Positions 1-8,527 of a DNA stretch of 64,000 nt are shown in pieces. The stretch's first letter is position 1. Every line of letters begins with the position of its first letter. The notes below the pieces were generated by a model, which saw only the letters and a list, made by a program, of their open reading frames with translations, was not told the origin of the DNA and did not search any database. The position numbers and the translations under genes are program-made. Origin of the DNA: an uncultured archaeon. Its GTDB lineage: Archaea; Nanobdellota; Nanobdellia; Woesearchaeales; CAIVOO01. The stretch lies in NCBI GenBank assembly GCA_903904885.1, contig CAIVED010000024.1, forward strand, positions 90,527-154,526. Direction: 5' to 3'.

Positions 1-885
1 CTTGTCCAGCTGCCTGCACTGCAGCATAACATTCCTCAAAACAGCAATTATTTTTGTTTTGCTCGCTTTCTCGATAAACTGTTCAATAAACTTTCCTTCA
101 ACAAACTCGTAAACAAAAAAATCCTTTTCAGCAAGCAGCAATTTCGGCCCGATTTTATATTTTTGCAGTTTCTTCAGGCAGGCAATCTCCCTGAACAGGC
201 TTTTTACCTGAATATCTGGTCTTTGAACTTTAACAGCAACCTTTTTGTTTTTATATTTCGCAGTGTAAATAACCCCCCGATGGCCTTTTGTTAGTTTTCT
301 AACATCGCTCAGCCCAAGCTTCTCGAGTTTTTTCAGCAAATCGTTTTTCCTAATCAAATAAACATGAAGCGTTTCCATAAGCCCGACTCCTTTCTGCTGG
401 ACCTGCTCAAAAACAAATGCGTTATTGCCAATTAGTTCATCAATCTTTTCCCGTCCAGTAAGCGAGCTGAACAGCAATATAATTACCCCGGTCTCATTCA
501 AATGCTTGCCTGCGCCATCCAGAAACCTTTCAACCGTTTCATAGCCTTTTTTGCCGCCAATCAGCGCAATGTCCGGCGCATATTCGTCAGCAGGCAAATA
601 TGGCGGATTAAAGATTATTGTATCAAACTCCCCTTTTACCTTGGAAAACAAATCAGAAACAGCAAATTTTATCTTCTTGTTTTTAACCTCTCTTCTGCAG
701 TATTCTATTGCCTTTTTATTCACATCAATCCCGAGAACACTTTTAACATTTTTATTGGAAGCAGCAGTAACTGCCTGGATTCCCGAGCCGGTGCCCATAT
801 CCAGCACTTTGCCCTTTGCAAAATCCTTTACAGCAATCTGAATCAGAAAAGAGTCTTCCCTTGGCAGGTATATTGACATTTTCAT
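1..885 (-). CDS. HemK/PrmC-like methyltransferase fused to a protein-kinase-like domain (partial)
   Basis: The gene starts at 885 (a second in-frame ATG is at 879) and runs off the left edge with no stop in 295 codons. The N-terminal half is a class I SAM methyltransferase: glycine-rich loop MGTGSG near residue 32 and the NPPYLP motif of N5-glutamine or adenine methylases of the HemK family. After about residue 155 the sequence changes to a kinase-like fold: GHRGVIYTAKYKNKKVAVKV resembles a glycine loop plus VAVK lysine, followed by YEFVEGKFIEQF and LRNVMLQCRQLDK, as in archaeal predicted Ser/Thr kinases of the COG2112 type. The catalytic loop lies outside the window. The methylase probably modifies release factor or another translation protein; the kinase partner is unknown. 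Family assignment is firm for the methylase and moderate for the kinase part. Confidence 0.75.
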   Translation of the reverse strand, partial: MKMSIYLPREDSFLIQIAVKDFAKGKVLDMGTGSGIQAVTAASNKNVKSVLGIDVNKKAIEYCRREVKNKKIKFAVSDLFSKVKGEFDTIIFNPPYLPADEYAPDIALIGGKKGYETVERFLDGAGKHLNETGVIILLFSSLTGREKIDELIGNNAFVFEQVQQKGVGLMETLHVYLIRKNDLLKKLEKLGLSDVRKLTKGHRGVIYTAKYKNKKVAVKVQRPDIQVKSLFREIACLKKLQKYKIGPKLLLAEKDFFVYEFVEGKFIEQFIEKASKTKIIAVLRNVMLQCRQLDK

Positions 886-933
886 TTATAAATTAATGGC
901 AAGCTATTTATATTTTGCTGTTAAACTGGTTTC

Positions 934-2358
934 ATGGAGTTTGAAGGTTATAGGGTGGTTGGTTCAAGTGAAACAGACAATTCGATAATTTACAAAGCGC
1001 TTGGCAATGCGGATGGAAACTTATATGCAATCAAAACCGCAAAAGGCAGCCACGCCAGGCTTCGCCAAAGCGCGGCGATACAGAGGGCCGCAGCCCATCC
1101 GAATGTGGTTTCTGTCAGGGCGTGCAATTACATGAGAAATGGCGAGCCCTTTGTTGTAATGGACTGGGTGGACGGAAAAACCCTGAAAGATGTTATTCCC
1201 GACGGGAGCCAGTTGCCCCTTTCGCAAAAGCTTCAGCTTATTGGTGAGATGATAGCGCCCATCAGCCATGCCCATTCAAGGGGAATCCTTCACGGCGACC
1301 TGAGCCCTCTTGACATTCTGGTTTTATGTTCCGGAGAAAATCCCCCAAACCTGCATGTTAAGATTACTGATTTCGGGGCTGTGCAGGAGCCATTGCCCCA
1401 GGATTCCATGCATCCTGACTCGGGGCGGGTGATGAAGCCGCTTTATGCTGCGCCTGAGCAGCTGAGCGATCCCTATGCAACCCCATCTGAAAAAGCGGAT
1501 GTCTATGCTCTTTCCCTCTGCGCAGCCCAGCTGATTCACGGTGAAACAGACCCGCGGGCTTATTTTTTGAACAGAAATCATCCTCGTAGAGCTTTTCAGA
1601 AATTTTTCGAAGGCGGGCTTGATAAAGACCCTGAAAAAAGGGTTGACATAGGGGGACTTGAATCGCTTTTCCTGCAGGTTTTGGCAGAGAATGACGGATG
1701 CGCTCTTAACCTGAGGGGAATTGCAGAATCAAAGCTGAGGCATGGTGATTTTTCAGGGGCCTATCAGCTGGTCAGGGATTCCGATTTTGGTGATTTAAAG
1801 GAAGAGTGCCTTAAAATGGTCATTGCCCTGGGAAAAGGCAACCTGAGGAGGCATGCCATAAGAAATTCTGAGATAAGTGAACTCTGCGATGCAGTGGTTT
1901 TAGCAAATCCCGGAAACTATAGCCATTTCAAAAGGAAAGGCCTTTTGTCAAATAATCTTGCAATATCAGCAGCCATCAGCTGCGATCCCCAATATGCCAT
2001 AGGAATTTTCAGAAAGCTTGCAGGAAAGCAGCAGCTGAGCGATGCTTTGCTTAACAACCTGGGTGCAGCGTTTGCAATAGCAGATGATGCTGAGGCAATC
2101 CCTTGCCTTTCAGCCAGCAAGACAGAGCAGGCGTCAATTAATCTTGGGCTGTTCAATCTTCAGCGGGGGAATCTCACTAAGGCATGCCAGGCCGTTGACA
2201 AAGTGCGCGGCAGTCCGAAAGCAGATGCAATAATTGAGGCGGCCACAAGGGTGCACCAGCCAACTGAAAATTTTGCCTGGACATTTTTAGTTTCCCGCAT
2301 TGCAGAAGAGCTAAAGGCAGGCGTAAAGCCTGCTGATTATGTGTTTATCCCCGATTAG
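934..2358 (+). CDS. Hanks-type Ser/Thr protein kinase with helical C-terminal region
   Basis: 474 residues. The first 260 residues form a eukaryote-like kinase domain: the ATP-anchoring lysine in LYAIKTAKG, the catalytic loop HGDLSPLDIL (Asp present; the usual Asn is replaced by Asp), DFG in ITDFGAV, and APE in YAAPEQLS. This suggests an active soluble kinase. The remaining 210 residues have no transmembrane segment and look like a helical solenoid (short repeated helices around AIRNSEISELCDAV and AISCDPQYAIGIFRKL), probably a target-binding region. A TATA-like ATTTATATTTT at 906-916 sits about 25 nt before the ATG, so the mRNA is probably nearly leaderless. It is divergent from the methylase-kinase gene upstream. 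The substrate is unknown. Confidence 0.8.
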   Translation: MEFEGYRVVGSSETDNSIIYKALGNADGNLYAIKTAKGSHARLRQSAAIQRAAAHPNVVSVRACNYMRNGEPFVVMDWVDGKTLKDVIPDGSQLPLSQKLQLIGEMIAPISHAHSRGILHGDLSPLDILVLCSGENPPNLHVKITDFGAVQEPLPQDSMHPDSGRVMKPLYAAPEQLSDPYATPSEKADVYALSLCAAQLIHGETDPRAYFLNRNHPRRAFQKFFEGGLDKDPEKRVDIGGLESLFLQVLAENDGCALNLRGIAESKLRHGDFSGAYQLVRDSDFGDLKEECLKMVIALGKGNLRRHAIRNSEISELCDAVVLANPGNYSHFKRKGLLSNNLAISAAISCDPQYAIGIFRKLAGKQQLSDALLNNLGAAFAIADDAEAIPCLSASKTEQASINLGLFNLQRGNLTKACQAVDKVRGSPKADAIIEAATRVHQPTENFAWTFLVSRIAEELKAGVKPADYVFIPD

Positions 2359-2399
2359 CCAGCAAAAGTTATATAAAAACGCATGAAATCACGCATAAT

Positions 2400-3590
2400 A
2401 TGATAATATCTGACCTTCACATACATGGCAGCTATTCCAGGGGATGCAGCAAGGATCTGACAATACAAAATCTTGAGAAGTATGCAAAAATAAAGGGGGT
2501 AGATTTGCTCGGCACAGGGGATTTTACCCACCCAAAATGGTTTGCCCACATAAAGGAAAGCCTTAATGAAATTGGCAGTTCAGGAATCTACGAAACAAAG
2601 ACAGGGCAGAGATTTATGCTTACAACAGAGGTTTCTTTGATTTTTTCCCAGGAAGGCAGGGGGAGAAGGGTTCATTTGGTTGTTTTGGCCAAAAATACTG
2701 ATGTTGTGGGGCAAATCAATGACGTTTTGGGCAAAAAATGGCGAATAGACTATGACGGCAGGCCCATTTTCGGTGCGACGGCAGCAGAATTTGCGGATTT
2801 GATGCAGGGGATTGACAAAGACATTGAACTAATACCTGCCCACGCCTGGACCCCCTGGTTTGGAATTTTTGGCAGCATGTCAGGTTTTGATTCTCTTCAG
2901 GAATGTTTTGGGGAAAAAACAAAGCATATCCATGCAATTGAAACAGGAATGTCAAGCGATCCAGAGATGAACTGGAGGATTTCAAAGCTTGATTCGGTGA
3001 ATCTTGTCTCATTTTCAGACGCCCACAGCTTCTGGCCCTGGAGAATGGGCAGGGAAGCGACTGTTTTTGACACAAAACTGGAATATGAAAGCATTTTGAA
3101 TGCAATAAGGACAGGAAAAGGGCTGAATTCGACCGTTGAAGTGGACCCGGGCTATGGAAAATACCATTTCACCGGCCACAGGAACTGCGGAATATGCATT
3201 TCCCCGCAGGAATCGCGTAAAATGAAAAATATCTGCCCGAAATGCGGAAAACCGCTGACAGTCGGGGTTTTGCAGAGGGTTGAGGAGCTTGCTGACCGGC
3301 CGGAGGGTTTTGTTTTGAAAAATGCGCCGGCTTTCAGGAAATTGATACCATTATCCGAAATAATTGCAAAAATCCTGAACGCAGGCATCGCAACAAAAAA
3401 AGTCTGGGAGGTTTACAACCGGCTGATAGGTGAATTTGGAAATGAAATGAACGTGCTTTTGAATGCAGATGAGCAAAAACTGAAAAACCTCGTCGGAGAG
3501 AAGCTCTGCGATTTGATAATAAAAAACCGTTTTGGAAGAATAAAAATAAAAGAAGGATGCGATGGGGAATACGGGCAATTGGTTATCTGA
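2400..3590 (+). CDS. nucQ: Endonuclease Q (PHP-family DNA repair endonuclease)
   Basis: 396 residues, close to the usual EndoQ length. The N-terminus is a PHP metal-binding domain: DLHIHGSYSRG, GTGDFTHP, HAWTPWFG, and a late FSDAHS. A zinc-finger-like C-x2-C-x(n)-C-x2-C (CGIC ... CPKCGK, residues about 260-285) and a helix-hairpin-helix-like C-terminus follow, the layout of the archaeal TIGR00375/EndoQ family. EndoQ nicks DNA 5' to deaminated bases such as uracil and hypoxanthine. A TATA box (GTTATATAAAA, 2366-2376) lies about 25 nt upstream of the ATG. Repair fits the two base-excision glycosylases further along the window (9.5 and 14.5 kb). Confidence 0.88.
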   Translation: MIISDLHIHGSYSRGCSKDLTIQNLEKYAKIKGVDLLGTGDFTHPKWFAHIKESLNEIGSSGIYETKTGQRFMLTTEVSLIFSQEGRGRRVHLVVLAKNTDVVGQINDVLGKKWRIDYDGRPIFGATAAEFADLMQGIDKDIELIPAHAWTPWFGIFGSMSGFDSLQECFGEKTKHIHAIETGMSSDPEMNWRISKLDSVNLVSFSDAHSFWPWRMGREATVFDTKLEYESILNAIRTGKGLNSTVEVDPGYGKYHFTGHRNCGICISPQESRKMKNICPKCGKPLTVGVLQRVEELADRPEGFVLKNAPAFRKLIPLSEIIAKILNAGIATKKVWEVYNRLIGEFGNEMNVLLNADEQKLKNLVGEKLCDLIIKNRFGRIKIKEGCDGEYGQLVI

Positions 3591-3639
3591 CGATTTTTTG
3601 CTGAATTTTTTCATGATAAAGACAGTGTCTTTAGTCTGC

Positions 3640-3697
3640 TAAAATTCGTTGGCGCTCTTTTGGAATAAATTTCATAGTTTCATGTCAACGAATTTTA
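3640..3697. repeat. 12-bp perfect inverted repeat with 34-nt spacer
   Basis: TAAAATTCGTTG at 3640-3651 is repeated inverted as CAACGAATTTTA at 3686-3697. It lies between the EndoQ stop and the promoter of the Lys-rich mini-ORF. It could act as a hairpin terminator for EndoQ or as a binding site. No coding sequence is seen in 3591-3772. Confidence 0.6.
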
Positions 3698-3713
3698 TCA
3701 TAAAATAGAAACC

Positions 3714-3728
3714 TTTTTAAATATAAAA
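3714..3728 (+). promoter_or_regulatory. Archaeal promoter (TATA box) of the Lys-rich mini-ORF
   Basis: The T-rich stretch ending TTTTTAAATATAAAA matches an archaeal TATA box. It is about 50 nt before the ATG at 3773, so the transcript would have a leader of about 25 nt carrying the Shine-Dalgarno GAGGTGA at 3760-3766. Most other genes here look leaderless, so a leader with a strong ribosome site is a distinctive feature of this small gene. Confidence 0.55.
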
Positions 3729-3772
3729 AGAATAACATATCCAACTCAATGAATTCAAAGAGGTGAATAATA

Positions 3773-3805
3773 ATGGCAAAGAAGAAAAAAGCAAAGAAGA
3801 AATAA
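3773..3805 (+). CDS. Lys-rich 10-residue mini-ORF (MAKKKKAKKK)
   Basis: A ten-codon ORF encoding MAKKKKAKKK. Three features argue that it is a real translated unit: a TATA box at a proper distance, a near-perfect Shine-Dalgarno GAGGTGA six nt before the ATG, and a strong intrinsic-type terminator starting 19 nt after the stop. The peptide is almost pure lysine (seven K, two A after M), so it may bind nucleic acid, or the ORF may be a leader peptide or the visible part of a small RNA. I know of no named family. Confidence reflects the well-formed signals against the very short length. Confidence 0.45.
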   Translation: MAKKKKAKKK

Positions 3806-3824
3806 GTTTGTGTGAACATTTGAG

Positions 3825-3852
3825 CTGCCTCGTGAGAGGCAGTGTTTTTTTT
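3825..3852 (+). terminator. Stem-loop terminator after the mini-ORF
   Basis: CTGCCTC (3825-3831), loop GTGA and GAGGCAG (3836-3842) form a perfect 7-bp stem followed by TGTTTTTTTT. This is a textbook hairpin plus T-tract, making the transcription unit about 100 nt long. Confidence 0.7.
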
Positions 3853-3903
3853 CAACTCTCTTTCTTGTGTTTTGATTTTTAATCCTCGAAAAGGCACTTA
3901 ATT

Positions 3904-4105
3904 AGAATCCCATCTGCTGGTTCTTGCATTGGCATCTTTATTTGTTTGGATTCTTCGGCAGGAGTGCCATGCAAGAATGTATATTTGATTGCCGAATGCA
4001 ACTGATTGCCTTCTGCAATCTCTTTTCCTGCAGGCCTGGCAATAACGCAAAACTTCGGAAAGCAGCTTCGGGGCCAGGGCTTGCGCCAGAAAGAATTTTT
4101 GTTTT
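3904..4105 (+). repeat. Dispersed structured repeat, copy 1
   Basis: One of four related intergenic elements (others at 16386-16626, 38075-38252 and 48592-48836). Shared blocks in order: AATCCC near the left end, TGCTGGTTCTTGCATT, a TTCTTC(T/G)GC block, GTGCCATGCAAGAA, and CAGGCCTGGCAATAACGCA; the right end is degraded but keeps GCCAGAAA. TTCTTGCAT and ATGCAAGAA are complementary, giving a first stem. No protein-coding sequence is evident. It may be a non-autonomous mobile element or a structured RNA. Confidence 0.6.
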
Positions 4106-4171
4106 GGACTTTTTTAAATAACTCCTGATTAACAGAAAACTATTTATATCAGTTCACTACTTCAAAATACT

Positions 4172-4816
4172 ATGCCTGATTTTAGCAATCTAATACCAAC
4201 GATAATTGAGAAGGGTGTCGAGCATGTTGACCTTTCTATGTTTGATTTAGAGACCAGGGACAGGATTCTTAACGATGTGGGCAAGGAGTTCCTTAAAAAG
4301 GGCAGGCTTGCCGAGGCTTTGAAGATATTCACAACAACAAGGAACAGGCAGATGCTTGTTTCGCTTGGTGATGAGTTCAGGAGAATGAGCAATATAAGCA
4401 GCGCCGTGGATGCCTATGTGCTTGCCGGGGATACAGAGAGGCTGAAGGAGATGGGTGAAAAGTGCATCAAAGAGGGTGTGCTTGCAACAGCTGTTAAGGC
4501 ATTCAAGGCGCTTGGCGATTCAGTAAAGCTTGCGGTTGTCGGTGAGGAATGCATCGTCAAGGGCAAGTTTGACATAGCAATAGAGGTCTTTTCCACACTT
4601 GGAAACAAGGCAAAGCTGTCGGAGATAGGCGAAAAGTGCTTCAAGGACAGCAGGTTCGCACTTGCGGCAACGGCATTCCACAAGTCAGGGGATGTAGATA
4701 ATTTAAGCAAGCTTGGCGATTTCTGGCTCAAGGAAGGCCAAAAGGCAAACGCGAGAATGGCCTACGAGCTGGCAGGCAACCAGACGATGGTCAATTTCAT
4801 TAATCAGAATTTCTAA
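4172..4816 (+). CDS. Alpha-solenoid repeat protein, function unknown
   Basis: 214 residues, soluble, no signal peptide. From residue 35 it consists of about six helix pairs of roughly 30 residues with the recurring pattern LxxxGExxxKxGxxxxAxxAFxxxGD (for example MGEKCIKEGVLATAVKAF and IGEKCFKDSRFALAATAF). This resembles TPR or clathrin-like solenoids used for protein-protein contacts. A TATA box (ACTATTTATATCA, around 4140-4150) lies about 25 nt upstream of the ATG, indicating a leaderless start. It is convergent with the CheD-like gene, eight bases apart. The partner is unknown. Confidence 0.7.
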   Translation: MPDFSNLIPTIIEKGVEHVDLSMFDLETRDRILNDVGKEFLKKGRLAEALKIFTTTRNRQMLVSLGDEFRRMSNISSAVDAYVLAGDTERLKEMGEKCIKEGVLATAVKAFKALGDSVKLAVVGEECIVKGKFDIAIEVFSTLGNKAKLSEIGEKCFKDSRFALAATAFHKSGDVDNLSKLGDFWLKEGQKANARMAYELAGNQTMVNFINQNF

Positions 4817-4823
4817 GAAACAT

Positions 4824-5300
4824 TTATTCTTCCCAAAAGTCGTCTAGATCAATATAATCTACTTCAAATTTTCCTGTTGAGGTATACAGAGATAATGCTG
4901 CAATGTGGTTGTTAGGCGTCCATTTTATTGTAAGCTGAGAATCGTTGAAGTAGTTTCTTAATATTCGCTCAGCATGTGCTCTCTCATCAATTTTAAATTT
5001 TCTGAAATCAAGGTCATCATCGCGCTCAAAAGCGCAGCCAGCTGCAAAAACCTTAAGCTTTGATAAATCCCTGGACGAACCTAGGTAATCCTCTATTATC
5101 CTGAATAGGTTAAATTCCATTTCAGGTTCACAAATCTTGAAGCCAGGAGAGTGCATTATATATCCGCTTCTTGTCAGAGGATCGAATACTCCTACAGCTA
5201 TGCACGGGCCTAAACCGCCGGAGGATAAAACATCAGGAGAATATGCTTTTTTGAATTCAAATTGCCCAACTTCAATCTCGTTTATTTCTTCCGGAGTCAT
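4824..5300 (-). CDS. CheD-like putative protein glutamine deamidase
   Basis: 158 residues. The segment GGLGPCIAVGVFDPLTRSGY followed by IMHSPG matches the CheD pattern, in which a Cys after LG(S/P) and a His about 17-20 residues later form the catalytic pair. CheD deamidates glutamines on chemoreceptors in archaea and bacteria. No other chemotaxis gene is in the window, so the substrate may differ. A TATA box (about 5325-5335 on this strand) stands about 25 nt upstream of the ATG. The family call rests on one motif and overall length, so it is moderate. Confidence 0.55.
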   Translation of the reverse strand: MTPEEINEIEVGQFEFKKAYSPDVLSSGGLGPCIAVGVFDPLTRSGYIMHSPGFKICEPEMEFNLFRIIEDYLGSSRDLSKLKVFAAGCAFERDDDLDFRKFKIDERAHAERILRNYFNDSQLTIKWTPNNHIAALSLYTSTGKFEVDYIDLDDFWEE

Positions 5301-5342
5301 TTGCTAGATCCCCCTAAAAATACAAATAATATAAAAAAATAA

Positions 5343-5400
5343 CGCAAGAAAATTACCCGGTAATTTTCTGCGCGCAGAAAAGGCATAGCCTTTTCTTGCG
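5343..5400. repeat. Double-hairpin palindromic module, stand-alone copy
   Basis: Outer stem CGCAA (5343-5347) with TTGCG (5396-5400) encloses two hairpins: GAAAATTACC with GGTAATTTTC (5348-5368) and GAAAAGGC with GCCTTTTC (5377-5395), joined by TGCGCGCA. It lies directly after the stop of the dockerin protein gene and would form its mRNA 3' end. The same frame with different arm sequences recurs at 16509-16565 and, diverged, at 48677-48731. Confidence 0.75.
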
Positions 5401-5402
5401 AA

Positions 5403-8393
5403 TCACGCCTTTACAGCGTGCCTCTGCCTTCTTGCGAAGTAGAGAGTTGTTGTTCCGAGGGCTGCAGCAGCAAGTGCGATTACCGCGCCAATCACCAATA
5501 TGCTTGGCTTGTAGCTGTTGTCGTTGTTTGATGCTATAACTGCCGGTTCAACTGTTTCGTTTTTGTCTTCAACCGGATTAGCAGCAACTGTGCTGTTTGT
5601 TGTTTGAATAACAGTTACGTTTGCCTTTGGCTGTTCCGGCACTTCAGTTATGTTTGAATAGTTTGGGTTAACCAAAATAGTTCCAACTGAGCTTCCGCCG
5701 CCGCTGTGTCCGCTGCCTCCGTGGCTGTGCCCGCTTCCGCTGTTATCGTTTGTAGTGTTAGTCTGGTTTCCAGTGCTGTTGGTTTGGTTATTGCCGGTAC
5801 TGTTTCCTGTCTGGTTTGTGCTGTTTGCATAAACATTCACTGCGGTCCAGGCTATTGCTGTCCTGTTCTGTGAATAATCTGTTACAGCGCAGCTGACTGT
5901 CCAGTTTCCAGCAGCTAAAGTTTCATTAAATGAATAGTAGCTTTCAGTTATTGGGGCTATTACTCCAAAAATTAAGCTGCCATTCCCATCAGTTATTGAA
6001 TAACCATAGCCATAAGGTGCTGTTCCATTCTGCACAGAGCAATTGAAATTTACCAGCAATGGCTCTGTTCCATTAACCAGGTCTGCTGTCAAAGTTACTG
6101 TCATATTTGTTGTATTTGTCTGGTTTGTCTGATTTGTATCATTGCCAGTTTCGTTTGTGTCGTTTGTCCCATAGCATACTATTGAAGGGTATGACTGGGC
6201 ACCTACTGCAATTAACTTGGCCCTTGCCACGTCGCCTGGTGCCGGAATGCCGTCTCCGTCAATGTCAGCCCATATTGAAGATGGGTAAACTCCAGCCACT
6301 ATCTTGACTATTATGCCAACGTCCTTGTAGTCTATGCTTCCGTCATGGTTAACATCGCCAGGCAGTCCGCATTGGATTGAGCCGTCTGCACTGACCTGCG
6401 AGTTCACGAATGACTGCGCATCAAATGTTATGTTCCATCTTGGTATGTTCATGAAGACGGTTATCTTTAGGTTTGCAATGTCTCCCGGTGACACGTAGCC
6501 GTCTAGGTCTAGGTCTCCGCACATGTCCGGAGCTTCAACTCCTGCAACCATTTTCTTCATAACCTCAAGGTCAAGTTCGTCGATTACTCCGTCCTTGTTA
6601 AGATCTCCTGTCAATCCTATGCAATTTGGATTGTATGGAAGATGGTAAACGTAGTCTGAGGGATAACCATAATTTGTATCGCCTGTGCTGTTATCAGCAG
6701 TCTCATTTGTTGAGTTGTCTCCAGTAGAGTTTGTATCATTGATTGTTGAGTTTGTTTCAACTGTCTGGTTTTCAACAGCAGACTGATTAGTGCCGTTGTC
6801 ATTTGTTATCGTGCAGTTATGTGTCACATAGCATGACAATTGCACTCCTGCCGAGATCAGTTTTATCAGTGATATGTCTCCTGGTGCCACATATCCGTCT
6901 CCGTCAAGGTCGCCGCATTTGGATGAAGGATATTGTCCTGCAACCATTTTTTTCATTATCCCGACATCCCGGTAGTCTGCTTTGCCGTCGCCGTTGACAT
7001 CACCGAATAGGCCGCATCCTGCGCTTGCAAGCAAAGAAGCGCTTGGCTGGAATGTTATGTTGTTCCTTGGTATGTCCATGAAGACTGTTATCTTTAGTTT
7101 TGCGTAGTCTCCTGGTGAGACTATTCCGTCTAGGTCTAGGTCTCCGCACATGTCAGGTGTTTCCTGCCCTGAGATCATGTTCTTTATGACCTCAAAGTCA
7201 AGCTCGTCGATTACTCCGTCCTTGTTCAAATCTCCGGTCATTCCCTTGCAATTTGGATTGCTAGGCAACTGATATGTGTAAACCGGTGCTGATGCATCAA
7301 CAGTTGGATTGTCTGTTGAATTGCCAACAGTCTGGTTTTCAGCAACTGTCTGATTAGTATCATTTGTTGTTTCGTTTGTTTCAATTGCAGCAGATGTAAT
7401 TGTTGGTTCTGTTTCTGTTGCAATAGGAGCATTCTCTGTTTTATGAGACTGTTGGTAAGCCATTAGCCTTATTTTTGCAACATCTCCAGGTGCGACAATT
7501 CCGTCGCCGTCAACGTCTGCATTCTGGTTTGAAGGAATTATTCCTGCAACCATTTCCTTGACCAAGCTTACATCCTTGTAGTCGAGCTTTCCGTCATTAT
7601 TTGCATCGCCTGAGATTCCGCTGTCTGCGGCAGGCAAAGCTGATGCTGTTCCTGCCTCACTAGCCTGTGAGCCGGAAGCGATCAGCAGTCTCAATTTTGC
7701 GTAATCACCTGGTGCGATTATGCTGTCGCCGTCAAGGTCTCCGCAAAGATCCGGTGCATCCTGTCCTGCAATCATTTTCTGGATTGCTTCAACATCATAA
7801 TTGTTAACTAGGCCGTCTTTGTTCAGGTCTCCCATTATGCCTGGACATGCCGGGGCTTCCTGCTCAACTACAGTTTGCTCCACAGTTGGAACTGCTTCTG
7901 CACTTGCCTGGGCTTCTGAAATTATCATTAGCTTTATTTTAGCAACGTCTCCCGGTGCAACATATCCGTCACCATCGACATCTGCTGCCTGGCTTGGTGA
8001 AATTATGCCTGCAACCATTTCTTTCACTATTCCCAAATCCTGGTAATTTATTTTATTGTCATTGTTTGGATCGCCCTTTTTTGCAATTCCATCATACTGT
8101 GAAAATGAAACTGCTGTCTGGGCAACATCATTATTTTGATTTTGTGATACTAGAATCCTTAGTTTTGCATAGTCTCCCGGTGCGATTATGCTGTCGCCGT
8201 CAAGGTCTCCGCAAAGATCCGGTGCATCCTGTCCTGCAATCATTTTCTGGATTGCTTCAACATCATAATTGTTAACTAGGCCGTCTTTGTTCAAGTCACC
8301 CATTACACCGGCGCATTCCGCTGCTGCAAATGCAGTAGAAACTACCAAAACCAGTGCCGCTACAATCATTAAAATTCCTATTTTATTTTTCAT
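5403..8393 (-). CDS. Exported surface protein with eight dockerin-like modules
   Basis: 996 residues from the ATG at 8393, chosen because GAGGGTGG lies just upstream and a signal peptide follows (MKNKIGILMIVAALVLVVST). Eight dockerin type I-like modules follow, each with paired calcium loops such as GDLNKDGLVNNYDVEAI and GDLDGDSIIAPGDYAKL. They form four alternating A/B pairs. A-type modules carry a Cys pair (CxGxxGDLNKDG and (D/M)CGDLD). After Asn/Thr-rich linkers comes a PKD-like beta domain (residues about 760-850), a Gly/Ser/His-rich spacer, and one C-terminal transmembrane helix with a basic tail (residues about 970-990). The protein is therefore anchored in the membrane and exposed outside. 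Dockerins bind cohesins; no cohesin is seen here. DNA at 7711-7825 repeats exactly at 8179-8293. Confidence 0.88.
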   Translation of the reverse strand: MKNKIGILMIVAALVLVVSTAFAAAECAGVMGDLNKDGLVNNYDVEAIQKMIAGQDAPDLCGDLDGDSIIAPGDYAKLRILVSQNQNNDVAQTAVSFSQYDGIAKKGDPNNDNKINYQDLGIVKEMVAGIISPSQAADVDGDGYVAPGDVAKIKLMIISEAQASAEAVPTVEQTVVEQEAPACPGIMGDLNKDGLVNNYDVEAIQKMIAGQDAPDLCGDLDGDSIIAPGDYAKLRLLIASGSQASEAGTASALPAADSGISGDANNDGKLDYKDVSLVKEMVAGIIPSNQNADVDGDGIVAPGDVAKIRLMAYQQSHKTENAPIATETEPTITSAAIETNETTNDTNQTVAENQTVGNSTDNPTVDASAPVYTYQLPSNPNCKGMTGDLNKDGVIDELDFEVIKNMISGQETPDMCGDLDLDGIVSPGDYAKLKITVFMDIPRNNITFQPSASLLASAGCGLFGDVNGDGKADYRDVGIMKKMVAGQYPSSKCGDLDGDGYVAPGDISLIKLISAGVQLSCYVTHNCTITNDNGTNQSAVENQTVETNSTINDTNSTGDNSTNETADNSTGDTNYGYPSDYVYHLPYNPNCIGLTGDLNKDGVIDELDLEVMKKMVAGVEAPDMCGDLDLDGYVSPGDIANLKITVFMNIPRWNITFDAQSFVNSQVSADGSIQCGLPGDVNHDGSIDYKDVGIIVKIVAGVYPSSIWADIDGDGIPAPGDVARAKLIAVGAQSYPSIVCYGTNDTNETGNDTNQTNQTNTTNMTVTLTADLVNGTEPLLVNFNCSVQNGTAPYGYGYSITDGNGSLIFGVIAPITESYYSFNETLAAGNWTVSCAVTDYSQNRTAIAWTAVNVYANSTNQTGNSTGNNQTNSTGNQTNTTNDNSGSGHSHGGSGHSGGGSSVGTILVNPNYSNITEVPEQPKANVTVIQTTNSTVAANPVEDKNETVEPAVIASNNDNSYKPSILVIGAVIALAAAALGTTTLYFARRQRHAVKA
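7711..7825. repeat. 115-bp exact internal duplication (second copy 8179-8293)
   Basis: Two stretches 468 bp (156 codons) apart are identical over 115 bp inside the dockerin gene. This points to recent module duplication or gene conversion of an A-type dockerin. Third-codon positions show no divergence, unlike the other modules. Confidence 0.85.
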
Positions 8394-8527
8394 TTTTTCC
8401 ACCCTCTTTAGTGCCATTTTTGACACCTAAAGGTAGTAAATAAGGCACTAATATATAAACCTTTCGTTTTGTAGTAACTAGATAGTGACAAAATGTCCAG
8501 AACCCCGAAAACCGCAGAATGGAGGCT

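Noticed and set aside
3685..3897. 70-codon minus-strand ORF over the Lys-rich mini-ORF
   Set aside because: It is rich in Phe from the reverse of the Lys codons and spans the promoter and terminator of the mini-ORF; it has no ribosome site.
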